Positions 10,899 to 20,177 of a stretch of 64,000 nucleotides of DNA are shown in pieces (position 1 is the first letter of the stretch; each line of letters starts with the position of its first letter). The DNA is from Entamoeba histolytica HM-1:IMSS (Eukaryota; Evosea; Mastigamoebida; Endamoebidae), in NCBI RefSeq assembly GCF_000208925.1, contig NW_001914881.1, forward strand, positions 1-64,000, given 5' to 3'. The notes below the pieces were generated by a model that had not been told where the DNA came from, did not search any database, and was given only the letters and a program-made list of their open reading frames with translations. Position numbers and translations under genes: made by a program.

Positions 10899-12254
10899 TT
10901 ATGGCTCACATCTCTCAAGATATCTTGGGTACAAACAGACCTTTCTAATATGGTCTTCTCCAAGTAACCACATAACTAAACGTTCAACTCCAAGACCATA
11001 ACCTCCATGTGGGCAAGAACCATACTTTCTTTGTTGAGTATACCAATAATATGGGTCTGGGTTTAATCCATTTGCTTTGTAAGCACCCATAAGTTCATCA
11101 TAGTTCCAAATTCTCATTGAACCACCAACAATTTCACCTACACCTGGCATTAAAAGATCAACAGACTCAGTTAAATCTGGATGACCTGGAACTTTAGACA
11201 TATAAAATGCCTTCATCTTACTTGGGAAATGAATCATGAAAATTGGACATCCAATTTCATCAGTCATTTGTCTTTCTGGTTTTTCAGAAATATCTTCACC
11301 ATATTCAAATGGTTTATCTTTGTTAAGAATTCCATGATCATTACAATATTTAATGGCATCAGCATAAGTCATTCTTTTGAATGGTCTAGTTGGTAGTTTT
11401 AAATGTGGATTCATCTTTCTAATTTTGTCACCATGAACAGCCATAACATTATCAATAACAGTACAAACAAGATCTTCAAGATGGTTCAAAAGATCTTCAA
11501 ATGAAATAAATGGAAGTTCTGCTTCAAGATGAAGATATTCAGCAAGATGTCTAACAGTTCTTGATTGTTCAGCTCTGTATGATGAAAGCATACAGAATGA
11601 TTTTCCAAGAGAAGCAATAACAGACTCAAGATATAATTGAGAAGATTGAGTTAAATAAGCTGGTTCATTGAAATATTGAAGTTTAAATAATGTAGAACCA
11701 CCTTCACATTGAGTCTTAACAATTGTTGGTGGTTGGATTTCAGTAAAATGATTATCATGATAATATTTTCTAAAATACCATTGAATTTCAGATCTTAATT
11801 GAAGAACTTGTTGAGTATGTTCAGATCTAATTACAATATGTCTATTTTGCATTTTTTGTGGAATAGAAGAATCTTTATTAATAATATTCTCAAGATCAAT
11901 TGGTGATTCTCCAATAACTTTCCATTCAGTAACTTGCATTTCAAGATTTAATATATCAGCAATTTCAGGTGGATGATTCTTACCAGCATAAGCATTAAGT
12001 CTACCTGTAATTTCAAGTGAACATTCACGAGTTAATAATTTAACTTTTTCTGGTTCACAAAGCTCTTTGCCAAAAATAACACATTGACAATATCCAGAAC
12101 CATCTCTTAATTCAACAAAAATAAGAGTCTTACGAGCTTTACGAATATGATATGCCCATCCTTTGAAAGTTACAAGTTTACCTTCAAGTCCAGCAGCATC
12201 ACGAATGTTACAAACAATTGGTGTTTCAACAGGTGTAGTAGTAGCTTCAGTCAT
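10899..12254 (-). CDS. AsnRS (NARS): Asparaginyl-tRNA synthetase, cytosolic
   Basis: Class IIb aminoacyl-tRNA synthetase that charges tRNA-Asn. 451 residues. An N-terminal OB-fold anticodon-binding domain (about 25-115, TFKGWAYHIRKARKTLIFVELRDGSG) precedes the catalytic core. Motif 2 is seen as SSYRAEQSRTVRHLAEYLHLEAEL and its loop; motif 3 is GYGLGVERLVMWLLG. The stretch IGCPIFMIHFPSKMKAFYM and the YPRYLERCEP end are typical of AsnRS rather than AspRS or LysRS. It lacks the extra N-terminal appendix of animal AsnRS. The start follows a short T-rich leader and is intronless. Confidence 0.95.
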   Translation of the reverse strand: MTEATTTPVETPIVCNIRDAAGLEGKLVTFKGWAYHIRKARKTLIFVELRDGSGYCQCVIFGKELCEPEKVKLLTRECSLEITGRLNAYAGKNHPPEIADILNLEMQVTEWKVIGESPIDLENIINKDSSIPQKMQNRHIVIRSEHTQQVLQLRSEIQWYFRKYYHDNHFTEIQPPTIVKTQCEGGSTLFKLQYFNEPAYLTQSSQLYLESVIASLGKSFCMLSSYRAEQSRTVRHLAEYLHLEAELPFISFEDLLNHLEDLVCTVIDNVMAVHGDKIRKMNPHLKLPTRPFKRMTYADAIKYCNDHGILNKDKPFEYGEDISEKPERQMTDEIGCPIFMIHFPSKMKAFYMSKVPGHPDLTESVDLLMPGVGEIVGGSMRIWNYDELMGAYKANGLNPDPYYWYTQQRKYGSCPHGGYGLGVERLVMWLLGEDHIRKVCLYPRYLERCEP

Positions 12255-12789
12255 TTATTGATTAATTATTATTCTTCTAACCCTTTTATAGGGTTTCTAT
12301 TTAATCATTTAAAAAACTAAATACTACTGTATCAAAAAATTTTTATTTCATTTTTCTGGTTTGTTTCGTGGTGTAAACTCATGTCTACGTCTTTGAAAAA
12401 GGGTTTTTTTATTACTTCATCTTATCACATTCTTTCGGGAATTTTTTAATAAGGGTTTTATTCTTAATGATTCAATTTTCCTTTATTCATAAAATTCATG
12501 ATAAATATCGTTGTATTATTATAGTAAATTTGGTCAATAATTACAAATAACAAACTTAAGAAAAGGAAATATCTAATTTGATGAATATTATCAATTAAGT
12601 AATAAATCACTCATTCAAATATTCTTTTTAGAAAATGTAATATATGACAATAAAATTATATACCAAAAATTTTAGTTTGGTGGTTTGATAAAATAAAGAA
12701 AATGAAACTTGTCAGTTCTTTTGAAATTCGAACTTCAAAAAAAAGTCAACTTATAAATTTTAATTCTTTGTGAATAAAAAAGAAAGAAA
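12255..12789. other. Divergent intergenic region
   Basis: About 535 bp between the AsnRS gene (minus) and the phosphatase gene (plus), so it should carry both promoters. I see only AT-rich sequence and no clear GAACT element close to either start. Confidence 0.5.
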
Positions 12790-13956
12790 ATGAAATGGAT
12801 TTATGTGGTAAGTTATTTATTATTTTTCAGTATTATTATTTCGGGGATAACAATATTTACTATTAAACCAGAATCATCAAATTTTTTAATTTTATTATTC
12901 TTTCCTTCAGTCTTATCATTGTTAATTCCTTATATTCATCGACCCTTTAAGTTACCAGAACAATCTTCATCAATGTCTCCTAGAATTGCTTATTCTTTGA
13001 TTCAGTCTTTAAAAACTAAAATTCTTCCTAAACAAGACTTTATTCGACTCACTCAATGGGCTACTAGGACCATGAAAATAAGACCATCATTAGTTTATAT
13101 TCCTACACGTCTTCCAACTACTGTAATAGGAGATGTTCATGGTCAATATGAAGAAATTGTACAAGTATTTTCACAAGGAATAAATAATCGGCAATATTTA
13201 TTTAATGGAGATTATGTTGATCGAGGTAAACAAGGAATTGAAGTTATTACTGCATTAATGGGAGCACTTTGTTCATCACCAGAAACAATATTTCTTGCTC
13301 GTGGTAATCATGAAGATCCTGAATTACATTGGATGTATGGATTTAAAAATGAATGTTTAGGTAAATATGATACTGAAACATATCAGGTGATTTGTGAATT
13401 TTTCAAATCACTTCCTTATGCACATGTGATAGGCACTTCTGTTTTTGTTGTTCATGGAGGTATTCCACCACAACCAATTACATTGAATGATATTAATAAT
13501 TTACCTCGAGGAAATATTTTTATGCAAGATGCTAATGTACCTGAATTAGCAGCGAATTTACTTTGGTCAGATCCACAAAATAATGAAGGTGCTTGTAATT
13601 CTATTCGTGGTATTGGATGTAAATTTGGTCCAGATATTGTTAATCGTTTCTTAAGTGATAATAATTTATCATTAATTATAAGAAGTCATGAAGTAAAAAC
13701 TCAAGGATTTGAATATACAGATAACCATAAAGTTCTTACTATATTTAGTGCTAGTCATTATGGAGGTGGAAGAAATAATGCAGCCGTTGCACAAGTTATG
13801 TTTACCTCTAACTTTAGATCACCAAAAGTTGATATTGTTGTATTAGGTCATGGAGTATTACCAGTAAATTCAGAAACACCGCACCAAGTAATACTAGCAA
13901 TATTAGCAATTATTTTTATTGTTCTTGTTGATTATTTAATGGTGATGCTTTCATAA
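12790..13956 (+). CDS. Membrane-anchored PPP-family Ser/Thr phosphatase
   Basis: 388 residues. The PPP metallophosphatase signature is complete: GDVHGQ (about residue 114), NGDYVDRG (about 139), RGNHE (about 171), VVHGGIPP and IIRSHEV, with FSASHYGGG replacing the usual FSAPNYCG. These supply the two-metal ligands and the general-acid His-Asp. Unusually, the first 50 residues form two hydrophobic segments separated by a short polar loop, and the last 22 or so residues form another (VILAILAIIFIVLVDYLMV). The enzyme is thus predicted to be anchored in a membrane at both ends. It resembles the PP1/PP2A/PP2B group, but I cannot place it in a subclass. Substrates unknown. Confidence 0.9.
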   Translation: MKWIYVVSYLLFFSIIISGITIFTIKPESSNFLILLFFPSVLSLLIPYIHRPFKLPEQSSSMSPRIAYSLIQSLKTKILPKQDFIRLTQWATRTMKIRPSLVYIPTRLPTTVIGDVHGQYEEIVQVFSQGINNRQYLFNGDYVDRGKQGIEVITALMGALCSSPETIFLARGNHEDPELHWMYGFKNECLGKYDTETYQVICEFFKSLPYAHVIGTSVFVVHGGIPPQPITLNDINNLPRGNIFMQDANVPELAANLLWSDPQNNEGACNSIRGIGCKFGPDIVNRFLSDNNLSLIIRSHEVKTQGFEYTDNHKVLTIFSASHYGGGRNNAAVAQVMFTSNFRSPKVDIVVLGHGVLPVNSETPHQVILAILAIIFIVLVDYLMVMLS

Positions 13957-14139
13957 ATTCATTTTTAACTATTAAGTATTTGCGTTATGATTTTATTTTT
14001 CAAATCTCCCAAAAATATTTTTCTCTTTTGTTTTTAACTGCAAACAATAAACTATAATTTATAGTAAATTATTACTACAAATATAATAAAACATTTATTT
14101 TTTCCAAAAATTAAACTCGAAATTTCTAAAGTTAAGCCA

Positions 14140-14769
14140 ATGAGCACAAATCCACCTCCTAATGGCTCTATCTCTAGTGGCCCTCAACAAAATACTCCTA
14201 TTCCTGAAAGGAATGTTCAAGGACAACCTCTCTATCAATCTTATCAACCACCTACACAACCTCCTCAATATCAAAGTTATGGACAATCACAATATTCAGG
14301 AGCACCTCCAATGTTTCAAAGCCATGGAAATTATCCATCATATCAATCACAACCATCTATAGGAATTCAACAAAGAGTAGCATCACAACAAAATGTTTAT
14401 GATATTTCTTATATTCAATCAAATATTGAACAATATTTACAATTTTATTATACAGACGACGAAATTGTAAGAGAATTAGAAAAAAAATCAGTGCAACGTG
14501 AAACAACATTATACATTCTTACTAAACTCAAAGAACAAAATCCTGGTTATTTTAAAGCCTATGAATTTAGACTGGCTTTAAAAAGTCAAATCTCTCGTTA
14601 TAATGAAATCATACAACTATATCTTGCTACCTCAGCACAACAAGAACAAATCCCAATTCAACCACAACAACCTATAACTCAACAATATCCAAAAGATGTA
14701 TATTCTGACTACAATGGTGGAAGTTACATTTCTGGTCCTTATGGGGGTGATCAATCAGTTGGTATGTAA
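14140..14769 (+). CDS. Gln/Pro-rich protein with a TIGR01589-like helical domain
   Basis: 209 residues. The first 85 and last 50 are disordered, rich in Gln, Pro, Tyr and Ser. Between about 90 and 165 lies a compact helical domain: IQSNIEQYLQFYYTDDEIV, then LTKLKEQNPGYFKAYEFRL and LKSQISRYNEII. This pattern (I--CL-LYM---EVV-TL, WQKLEEENPEFFKAYY-RLKLK-QI--FN) is the one I know from the plant-described TIGR01589 family. Its function is not established. The Q/P-rich flanks suit a transcription or RNA-granule scaffold, but that is inference. The start was chosen as the first ATG in the open frame. Confidence 0.82.
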   Translation: MSTNPPPNGSISSGPQQNTPIPERNVQGQPLYQSYQPPTQPPQYQSYGQSQYSGAPPMFQSHGNYPSYQSQPSIGIQQRVASQQNVYDISYIQSNIEQYLQFYYTDDEIVRELEKKSVQRETTLYILTKLKEQNPGYFKAYEFRLALKSQISRYNEIIQLYLATSAQQEQIPIQPQQPITQQYPKDVYSDYNGGSYISGPYGGDQSVGM

Positions 14770-14958
14770 AATTTAATTTTTCATATTTGAATTATTCTTT
14801 TTTTTAAGAAAAAAACTAAAACCCTTCATTTTGTTTTTCTTTTATCTTCTTCATTTTAATTATAAGTTTATTATAATTATTTATTATCTAAGAAAAAAGT
14901 TGTTGTCTCGTAGTTTCTTTAAAAGAACTTCATTATTACTATTTCATCATCAAAAACA
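14770..14958 (+). promoter_or_regulatory. Upstream region with GAACT element (14925-14929)
   Basis: AAAAGAACTT lies about 30 bp before the ATG at 14959. It matches the GAAC core-promoter element described for Entamoeba and recurs before several genes in this window. Confidence 0.5.
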
Positions 14959-16017
14959 ATGTTCAATTTAAAGCTTGACCAACCCTCTCAACAACAACAA
15001 AACACAAACAATTTATTTAATGGTTTTGGTTCTACACCAACTATTACTAAAACACAATCTTCAGACACATTACACCCTTTTCAAAATCCTTTTGTTTTTC
15101 CTATGAAAAGTTCAAGTATTATTAGTGGTGATAATGCAATTAAAGAAAAAGAACAAACCCAAACAAAAGAGTTACATACTGAAATAAAACCAAAAACTAA
15201 ATTAACAAATTATGAACCTGAAGATGGTCAGTTTATAGACTGTGATGACGATGATGATGACTGTAGTAGTATTTCAATGAATGATGATAGTTCTACGTCA
15301 GCAAGTGAAATAGAAATAGAAAAAGGAGAAAAGAAAAAAGGAGATAATGTTAATAACATTAGCATTGACCAATTAATGAAAACTAGTATAAGTCCTGTTG
15401 AACTTCGATTTAACCCTGGACAAACCAATGACTTTAAACCAGAATTCCAAATAACACCACAATATTTTTCAGAACAAAGTATTGAAAAACCAACCAATGA
15501 CAAACAAACAAATGGTTTTGCTTTTAATTTTCAACAAGAATGTAAAACAAATACAATTTCTTCCCAACAACAAAATCCATTCCTTTTACAAACTAATGGA
15601 AATCTTTCTAATCAACAACAATCAACTCCATTTGGATTTGTCCAACCAACAACTCAATTCACTTTTTCAAATATAAATTTAATGGCAAGTAATGACAAAA
15701 GGAAAGAAAAGATAGACAAAATAGTAAACAATTACGTTGGAAAAAAAATAACACCATTTGATGAAGAAAAAGATAAAGAAATTATTCAGAAGCTAAGAGA
15801 AAAGAATGTCCCATTAATTATTGAGCCAGACTTTATTAAAGTTGTAGGAGAAAAATACTATAATATGATAAAAAATGTTAATACTCTTGATGAGTTAAAT
15901 ACCATTATTAAACCAATGGTAGAAAGTCTTGGTGCTCAATGGGAAGAATTCATTTCGTTATTTAAATATAGTACACCAGAAGATTTATTTGATCATCTTA
16001 TACAATCAATGAATTAA
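14959..16017 (+). CDS. FG/Q-rich, possibly nucleoporin-like protein
   Basis: 352 residues. The N-terminal two thirds are low-complexity: Gln/Asn runs, scattered FG or GF dipeptides (LFNGFGSTP, NGFAFNF, PFGFVQP), and an acidic patch with a run of Asp near residue 96. The last 120 residues (from about 235) look folded and helical, with DKIVNNYVGKKITPFDEE and EFISLFKYSTPEDLFDHLI. An FG-rich region next to a folded anchor is the layout of some nucleoporins, but the FG density is low and I cannot name a homologue. It could instead be any disordered scaffold protein. Confidence 0.75.
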   Translation: MFNLKLDQPSQQQQNTNNLFNGFGSTPTITKTQSSDTLHPFQNPFVFPMKSSSIISGDNAIKEKEQTQTKELHTEIKPKTKLTNYEPEDGQFIDCDDDDDDCSSISMNDDSSTSASEIEIEKGEKKKGDNVNNISIDQLMKTSISPVELRFNPGQTNDFKPEFQITPQYFSEQSIEKPTNDKQTNGFAFNFQQECKTNTISSQQQNPFLLQTNGNLSNQQQSTPFGFVQPTTQFTFSNINLMASNDKRKEKIDKIVNNYVGKKITPFDEEKDKEIIQKLREKNVPLIIEPDFIKVVGEKYYNMIKNVNTLDELNTIIKPMVESLGAQWEEFISLFKYSTPEDLFDHLIQSMN

Positions 16018-16108
16018 ACAACCTCAATAGAGTGTTATTAATTGAACGAAAGAATAAAATTGGTTTAAAAAAAAATTAATAGAAAATAGTATTTTTATAA
16101 CAAAAAAA

Positions 16109-16113
16109 GAACT
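16109..16113 (+). promoter_or_regulatory. GAACT element upstream of TRAPPC4
   Basis: AAAAAAGAACTTTAAA ends about 10 bp before the ATG at 16128. It matches the GAAC element known from Entamoeba promoters. Confidence 0.5.
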
Positions 16114-16127
16114 TTAAAAAATAAAAC

Positions 16128-16559
16128 ATGAATGTTCAAATTTATAGTGTCATTATTATCAATAAAACAGGTACTCTTCAGTGGATGAGAGATTTTAGTG
16201 AAAAACCAACTAAAAGAACTGAAAATGATCCATTATATTTAGCATCATCTTTTCATGGATTTAGTGTAGTTGCAAGTCAGATAAATCCATTATTAAAAGA
16301 GAGTGATGGAATTCAAAAAATACAAACAAGTAATTTTTCATTACAATGTTTACATACACAAACTGGAGTTGAGTTTTTAGTTATAGCTTCACCTCAATCA
16401 GCACCAGTTCTTGGAGAATTTTTATCACAATTATATATTCTTTATACGGACTACGTATTAAAAAATCCATTTATTATTTCAGAAATGATTATTAAATCAA
16501 AGAAATTTGAAACTAAAGTCAGAGAATTAGTAACTTCATTAAAAGGAAATTCACAATAA
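16128..16559 (+). CDS. TRAPPC4: TRAPP complex subunit 4 (Trs23/sybindin)
   Basis: Core longin-fold subunit of the TRAPP tether, the exchange factor for Rab1/Ypt1 in ER-Golgi and Golgi traffic. 143 residues. The start MNVQIYSVIIINKTGTL corresponds to the family's VYVVNKAGGL. The second half matches TRAPPC4 closely: YLASSFHGFSVVASQI, IQTSNFSLQCLHTQTGVEF, LYTDYVLKNPFIISEMI. The segment that forms a PDZ-like insert in animal TRAPPC4 (about 80 residues after the first strand pair) is missing, as in short versions of the family. Related longin subunits such as TRAPPC1 lack the LKNPFY-like motif, so I prefer TRAPPC4. Confidence 0.93.
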   Translation: MNVQIYSVIIINKTGTLQWMRDFSEKPTKRTENDPLYLASSFHGFSVVASQINPLLKESDGIQKIQTSNFSLQCLHTQTGVEFLVIASPQSAPVLGEFLSQLYILYTDYVLKNPFIISEMIIKSKKFETKVRELVTSLKGNSQ

Positions 16560-16655
16560 TAATTCATATTTTTGTTTTAAATAACAGAATAATATTGTGT
16601 TATTCTTTTTCAAAAGAAAATAAAAAAGAATTTTCTAATAAAGAAAAAAAATTAA

Positions 16656-16660
16656 GAACT
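16656..16660 (+). promoter_or_regulatory. GAACT element upstream of the Vps-like gene
   Basis: TAAGAACTAG lies 14 bp before the ATG at 16674, in the typical place for the Entamoeba GAAC element. Confidence 0.5.
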
Positions 16661-16673
16661 AGAAATAGACTTT

Positions 16674-19427
16674 ATGCTTTCTCAAAGAGTTAAACCGAGT
16701 ACAAATAATGTGTTTCATTTCTTTGAATATAGACAATTAGAACAGTTTCAAAATGGAAGATTTGATGGAATTATTAATTTTGGAGATGACAAACTTGCTA
16801 TTAAAGTAAATCATAATTCATATTCAACTATTAGAATAGAAACCACAAGTACATACTTATATATTCCTGTTTCATTTGAAAGTGTTTATGGTAAAATTGA
16901 AGAATATTGTTACCTTTCTCCTGGTCATATTATTTCTGTTGAAACACAAAATAATGATCCATACACAAATAAATTAGTTATTTATTGGGACGTTGAAAGA
17001 AATGGAAAAAGTGAAATAATTGATGTTGGAAATAAAATTATTTCTATTGCAGCACATGATGGTAGAATTGCTGTAAGTGTTGAAAATGTTGGGATATTAT
17101 TATATGAAATAACAGATATTGTAAAATTAATTGCTAAAATTCAGTGTAAAGGGGGAATAATTAAAATTCATAGAGATTATATTATCAATTATGTTGATCA
17201 TATTGTTACAATAATGGATATTAGAATTGTTAGTAGAACAGAATTCTTCGATAATCTTGGAGATCCTATTGTTCCTGATACCAAATATAGATGGAATGCT
17301 GTTGATATAGATGTTGAAGTATATGGTGAAAAACATATTACTCATGCTATGACATTAATGCAAGAACGTATGATTGGACTAGATACTACTGTATTTATTC
17401 CACAAAGAATAGAAGAAAAAGAAGAAGGAGTTAGAGTTGTTCTTGGTTCACAAAACAAACTTGAAGTTTATTATATTTCATATAATAATTCTGATTTGAA
17501 GATTACAATGATTTCATCATATAATTTTACACAAACAAAAGATGATAATAAAGGGAAAATAGTTGCTACTCCATGTCATGTTTTAAGACTTCACCAAGAA
17601 AATGGTATGAGTGCAATTGATATTTATCCACTTAGGAAATATTTTTCTAATCAATTTGAAGCAGATATGGGAAAAATTAATGAGTTTAGAGTTGGAGATT
17701 CTACTACTGATCTTCCTTGTATGTCTAAAATTAATCTTCCAGGTATAACTGATTTAGTCGTTGTAAATCATAAAGTAGTTATTGTGAGAAGTATTGGACC
17801 AGAAAGAAATAGTGTTACAGATCAAACTTTCAATGAAGTGTTTATATTAGAACCATTAGTTGTTCGTTTATGTCAAGAAATTAAAAATGATATGCAAAGA
17901 ACAATAGCTCAATTAAAAAAGAACCAAGATACTTGTGCAATTCAAATTGCTATTTCTTATAAAACATATTACGAATTAAGTGTTATTCTTGAAGCATATA
18001 TTAGTGATATACATCATTTTATTAGAAGGAAAAACAATAATTGGACTGATTTGTATTGGAGAGATGTTATGAGTGATGAGGCTATAGTTGTTAAAGATAC
18101 ATTAAAACAATTATACTCTATTATTGCAGAAGAATTATTAGATTCTAAGAAAGGAGAATTAGCAGCATATTATTTCTCTAAAGCAAATACATCATTTAGT
18201 CATGTTGTTGATAGGTTTATCATTTGTGAAGTAAAGAGTTGTATTAATCTTTATTTTGATGAAATATTTTTTAAGTCAAATAAAGAAATAGGAGCAACAT
18301 TAATGGCAACAGAATATGACAAAGTTTTTAGATTACTTGAAAGTGATACTGAGAAATTTATTGAAATAACCATTCAACCAGCATTTCAAGACCATGCTAA
18401 AGAATTAAATTCATTACTTGAATTAGGAAAACAAAGACAGAAAATTAAAGGAATTATTTCCCAAAAAAGAAAAGGGACTAAAGAACAAGAAGCTGCTTAT
18501 TATCTTGAAACATGTTGTGTTTATGCAGAATATATATTAATGTTACATGAACAACCTCAAGAAGCAAGTAAAATAGATATCTTTAAAGAATTAAATACTC
18601 GAGGAAGTAAGTCATATGAATATGATGTTATTAATAAATATAAATCTATTTTATTTGATACCAGAGGAGGAAAAGTAATCAAACAACCAATTGTTAATGT
18701 GATTGAAAATAATAGACCATTATTATTTATTGCATTAATGGAATCAGATATTGAATTATCACAAAAATATATTGACTCTCAACCTACTTGTGAAGTAATA
18801 AAACTAGCTGCTTATGAACATTTATATAAAGAAAACAAAAGTTATGGAAGTCAATTATTAGAAATGTATTTAAAGTTAATTAATTCAACTTTGGAATACC
18901 CAATGCATGAAACATTAGACAAAAAATATAAAGTGATTTTTGAACGTAGTTTAAATGAAATTAATTGTCAAGTACCAGAATGGATTCCAAAAGAATTGTT
19001 AACAAACATTTTTATAAAAAAAATTATTTCTTTATTAACTCAAGAACATCAACTCCAATGTAATATTAATTCTATTAATCCTCAACTTCAATTTATTGAA
19101 CATTACGCTGTTAGGAAAATTAATTGTGGTGAATTTATTAACTTCCTTCATTTACATTATAAAGGTGTAATTCTTGGATATATAAAAGAGTTATTTAATG
19201 ACCAACAAGCATTAGAAAAAATTGCAGTTGAAGCATTAACTTATGAAGACGATTTGAGAGATACAATCTTTGATTTAATTTCAACTCATTTATCTATAAA
19301 ATCTTTTTGTTCTATTGCAGCTCATGCTCCAACAATAGACTTATCTCCATTCCTCCGTAAATGTATTGGAAACTCATTTTATAATAAACATCTCATTGAC
19401 CTTTGTGATGCTTTTCCAAAAGAATAA
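16674..19427 (+). CDS. Large beta-propeller/alpha-solenoid protein, possibly Vps18-like
   Basis: 917 residues without membrane segments. The first 390 or so residues are strand-rich, with repeated hydrophobic-aromatic periodicity suggesting a beta-propeller. From about 400 onward it is helical, like the alpha-solenoid of HOPS/CORVET subunits. One segment, LYSIIAEELLDSKKGELAAY then FSKANTSFSHVVDRFI, resembles the Vps18 clathrin-like repeat (ELF---YLDAAEFYALSEQSFEEVALKF). A C-terminal RING, normal for Vps18 and Vps11, is absent. The neighbouring trafficking gene TRAPPC4 is no evidence, since genes here are not clustered by function. It could instead be another coat or nucleoporin-type scaffold. 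Confidence 0.8.
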   Translation: MLSQRVKPSTNNVFHFFEYRQLEQFQNGRFDGIINFGDDKLAIKVNHNSYSTIRIETTSTYLYIPVSFESVYGKIEEYCYLSPGHIISVETQNNDPYTNKLVIYWDVERNGKSEIIDVGNKIISIAAHDGRIAVSVENVGILLYEITDIVKLIAKIQCKGGIIKIHRDYIINYVDHIVTIMDIRIVSRTEFFDNLGDPIVPDTKYRWNAVDIDVEVYGEKHITHAMTLMQERMIGLDTTVFIPQRIEEKEEGVRVVLGSQNKLEVYYISYNNSDLKITMISSYNFTQTKDDNKGKIVATPCHVLRLHQENGMSAIDIYPLRKYFSNQFEADMGKINEFRVGDSTTDLPCMSKINLPGITDLVVVNHKVVIVRSIGPERNSVTDQTFNEVFILEPLVVRLCQEIKNDMQRTIAQLKKNQDTCAIQIAISYKTYYELSVILEAYISDIHHFIRRKNNNWTDLYWRDVMSDEAIVVKDTLKQLYSIIAEELLDSKKGELAAYYFSKANTSFSHVVDRFIICEVKSCINLYFDEIFFKSNKEIGATLMATEYDKVFRLLESDTEKFIEITIQPAFQDHAKELNSLLELGKQRQKIKGIISQKRKGTKEQEAAYYLETCCVYAEYILMLHEQPQEASKIDIFKELNTRGSKSYEYDVINKYKSILFDTRGGKVIKQPIVNVIENNRPLLFIALMESDIELSQKYIDSQPTCEVIKLAAYEHLYKENKSYGSQLLEMYLKLINSTLEYPMHETLDKKYKVIFERSLNEINCQVPEWIPKELLTNIFIKKIISLLTQEHQLQCNINSINPQLQFIEHYAVRKINCGEFINFLHLHYKGVILGYIKELFNDQQALEKIAVEALTYEDDLRDTIFDLISTHLSIKSFCSIAAHAPTIDLSPFLRKCIGNSFYNKHLIDLCDAFPKE

Positions 19428-19620
19428 TCTATTTCTTCTTGATTTTTAATTAATATCATTAAAAGGTTTAAAAGAATTAGAAATTATAAAAATATTAATT
19501 GATTTTCTTTTTATTATTATTTTAATGGGTATATGGAACAATAGTACTTCTTTTTTTTCTTTAATTTTGTTAATGATTCATTCAAGATCTTAAAAATTAG
19601 TCATTGATTCACGCTTGCCA

Positions 19621-20003
19621 ATGAAGAATGTTTTACGACCAATAGCACAACACTTATTCAAGCAAACGTTTGTCTTAAACTCATTTTAAGTATTGTATTT
19701 TTACCATACAGTGAAATCACTGTTGAAACTGATGAAGTAAATGAATATATGTTTGAAGAAGACAGTGTATTTTCAGAAGGGTTTGATGAGGTTGGTTATA
19801 CATCTCAATTTTCTGATCTTGAATGGGATAGAATTTGTGATGATATTGTTATTCCTCCACGTGACTCAAACCCAATCAAATTAGTTCTTTCAGCACCAAG
19901 CCATGTGTTTGATGAATGTAACGAAACTAATCAAAAAATAATGGACTTTAATCTCCACGATGATGTTTTTGAAATAACTTCAAATGGATTTTTCTTAATC
20001 TAA
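19621..20003 (+). CDS. Small acidic protein of unknown function, two exons
   Basis: I do not recognise it. Exon 1 (19621-19667) starts MKNVLRPIAQHLFKQ. Removing a 44-bp GTTTGT...ACAG interval (19668-19711) joins it in frame to exon 2 (19712-20003), giving 112 residues rich in Asp, Glu and Phe (EEDSVFSEGFDEVGYTSQFS). An in-frame stop lies upstream of this ATG with no other ATG between. Without splicing, only an 84-codon frame beginning at the internal Met (19749) remains. The acceptor is CAG rather than the TAG used elsewhere here, so the splice is less certain than the others. It may be a short regulatory protein; no domain is seen. Confidence 0.6.
19668..19711 (+). other. Probable spliceosomal intron (44 bp)
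   Basis: Donor GTTTGT, acceptor CCATACAG. It keeps the frame between an upstream ATG-led segment and the acidic open frame. At 44 bp it is the shortest in the window. Confidence 0.6.
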
Positions 20004-20177
20004 ATTTGTCTCAAAAATGAAAAAGGAAGAAAGACTTAATTGAATAACAGTCCCTTTAAAAAAATACTTATTTTCAATAAAAGAATAGAATTATACAAGA
20101 CTATTCCTATTCCTTGTTTATTAATTAAAAAAAGAAAAAGGAAACACTATTTGAAATAAAAAAGAATTTCATTTGAT

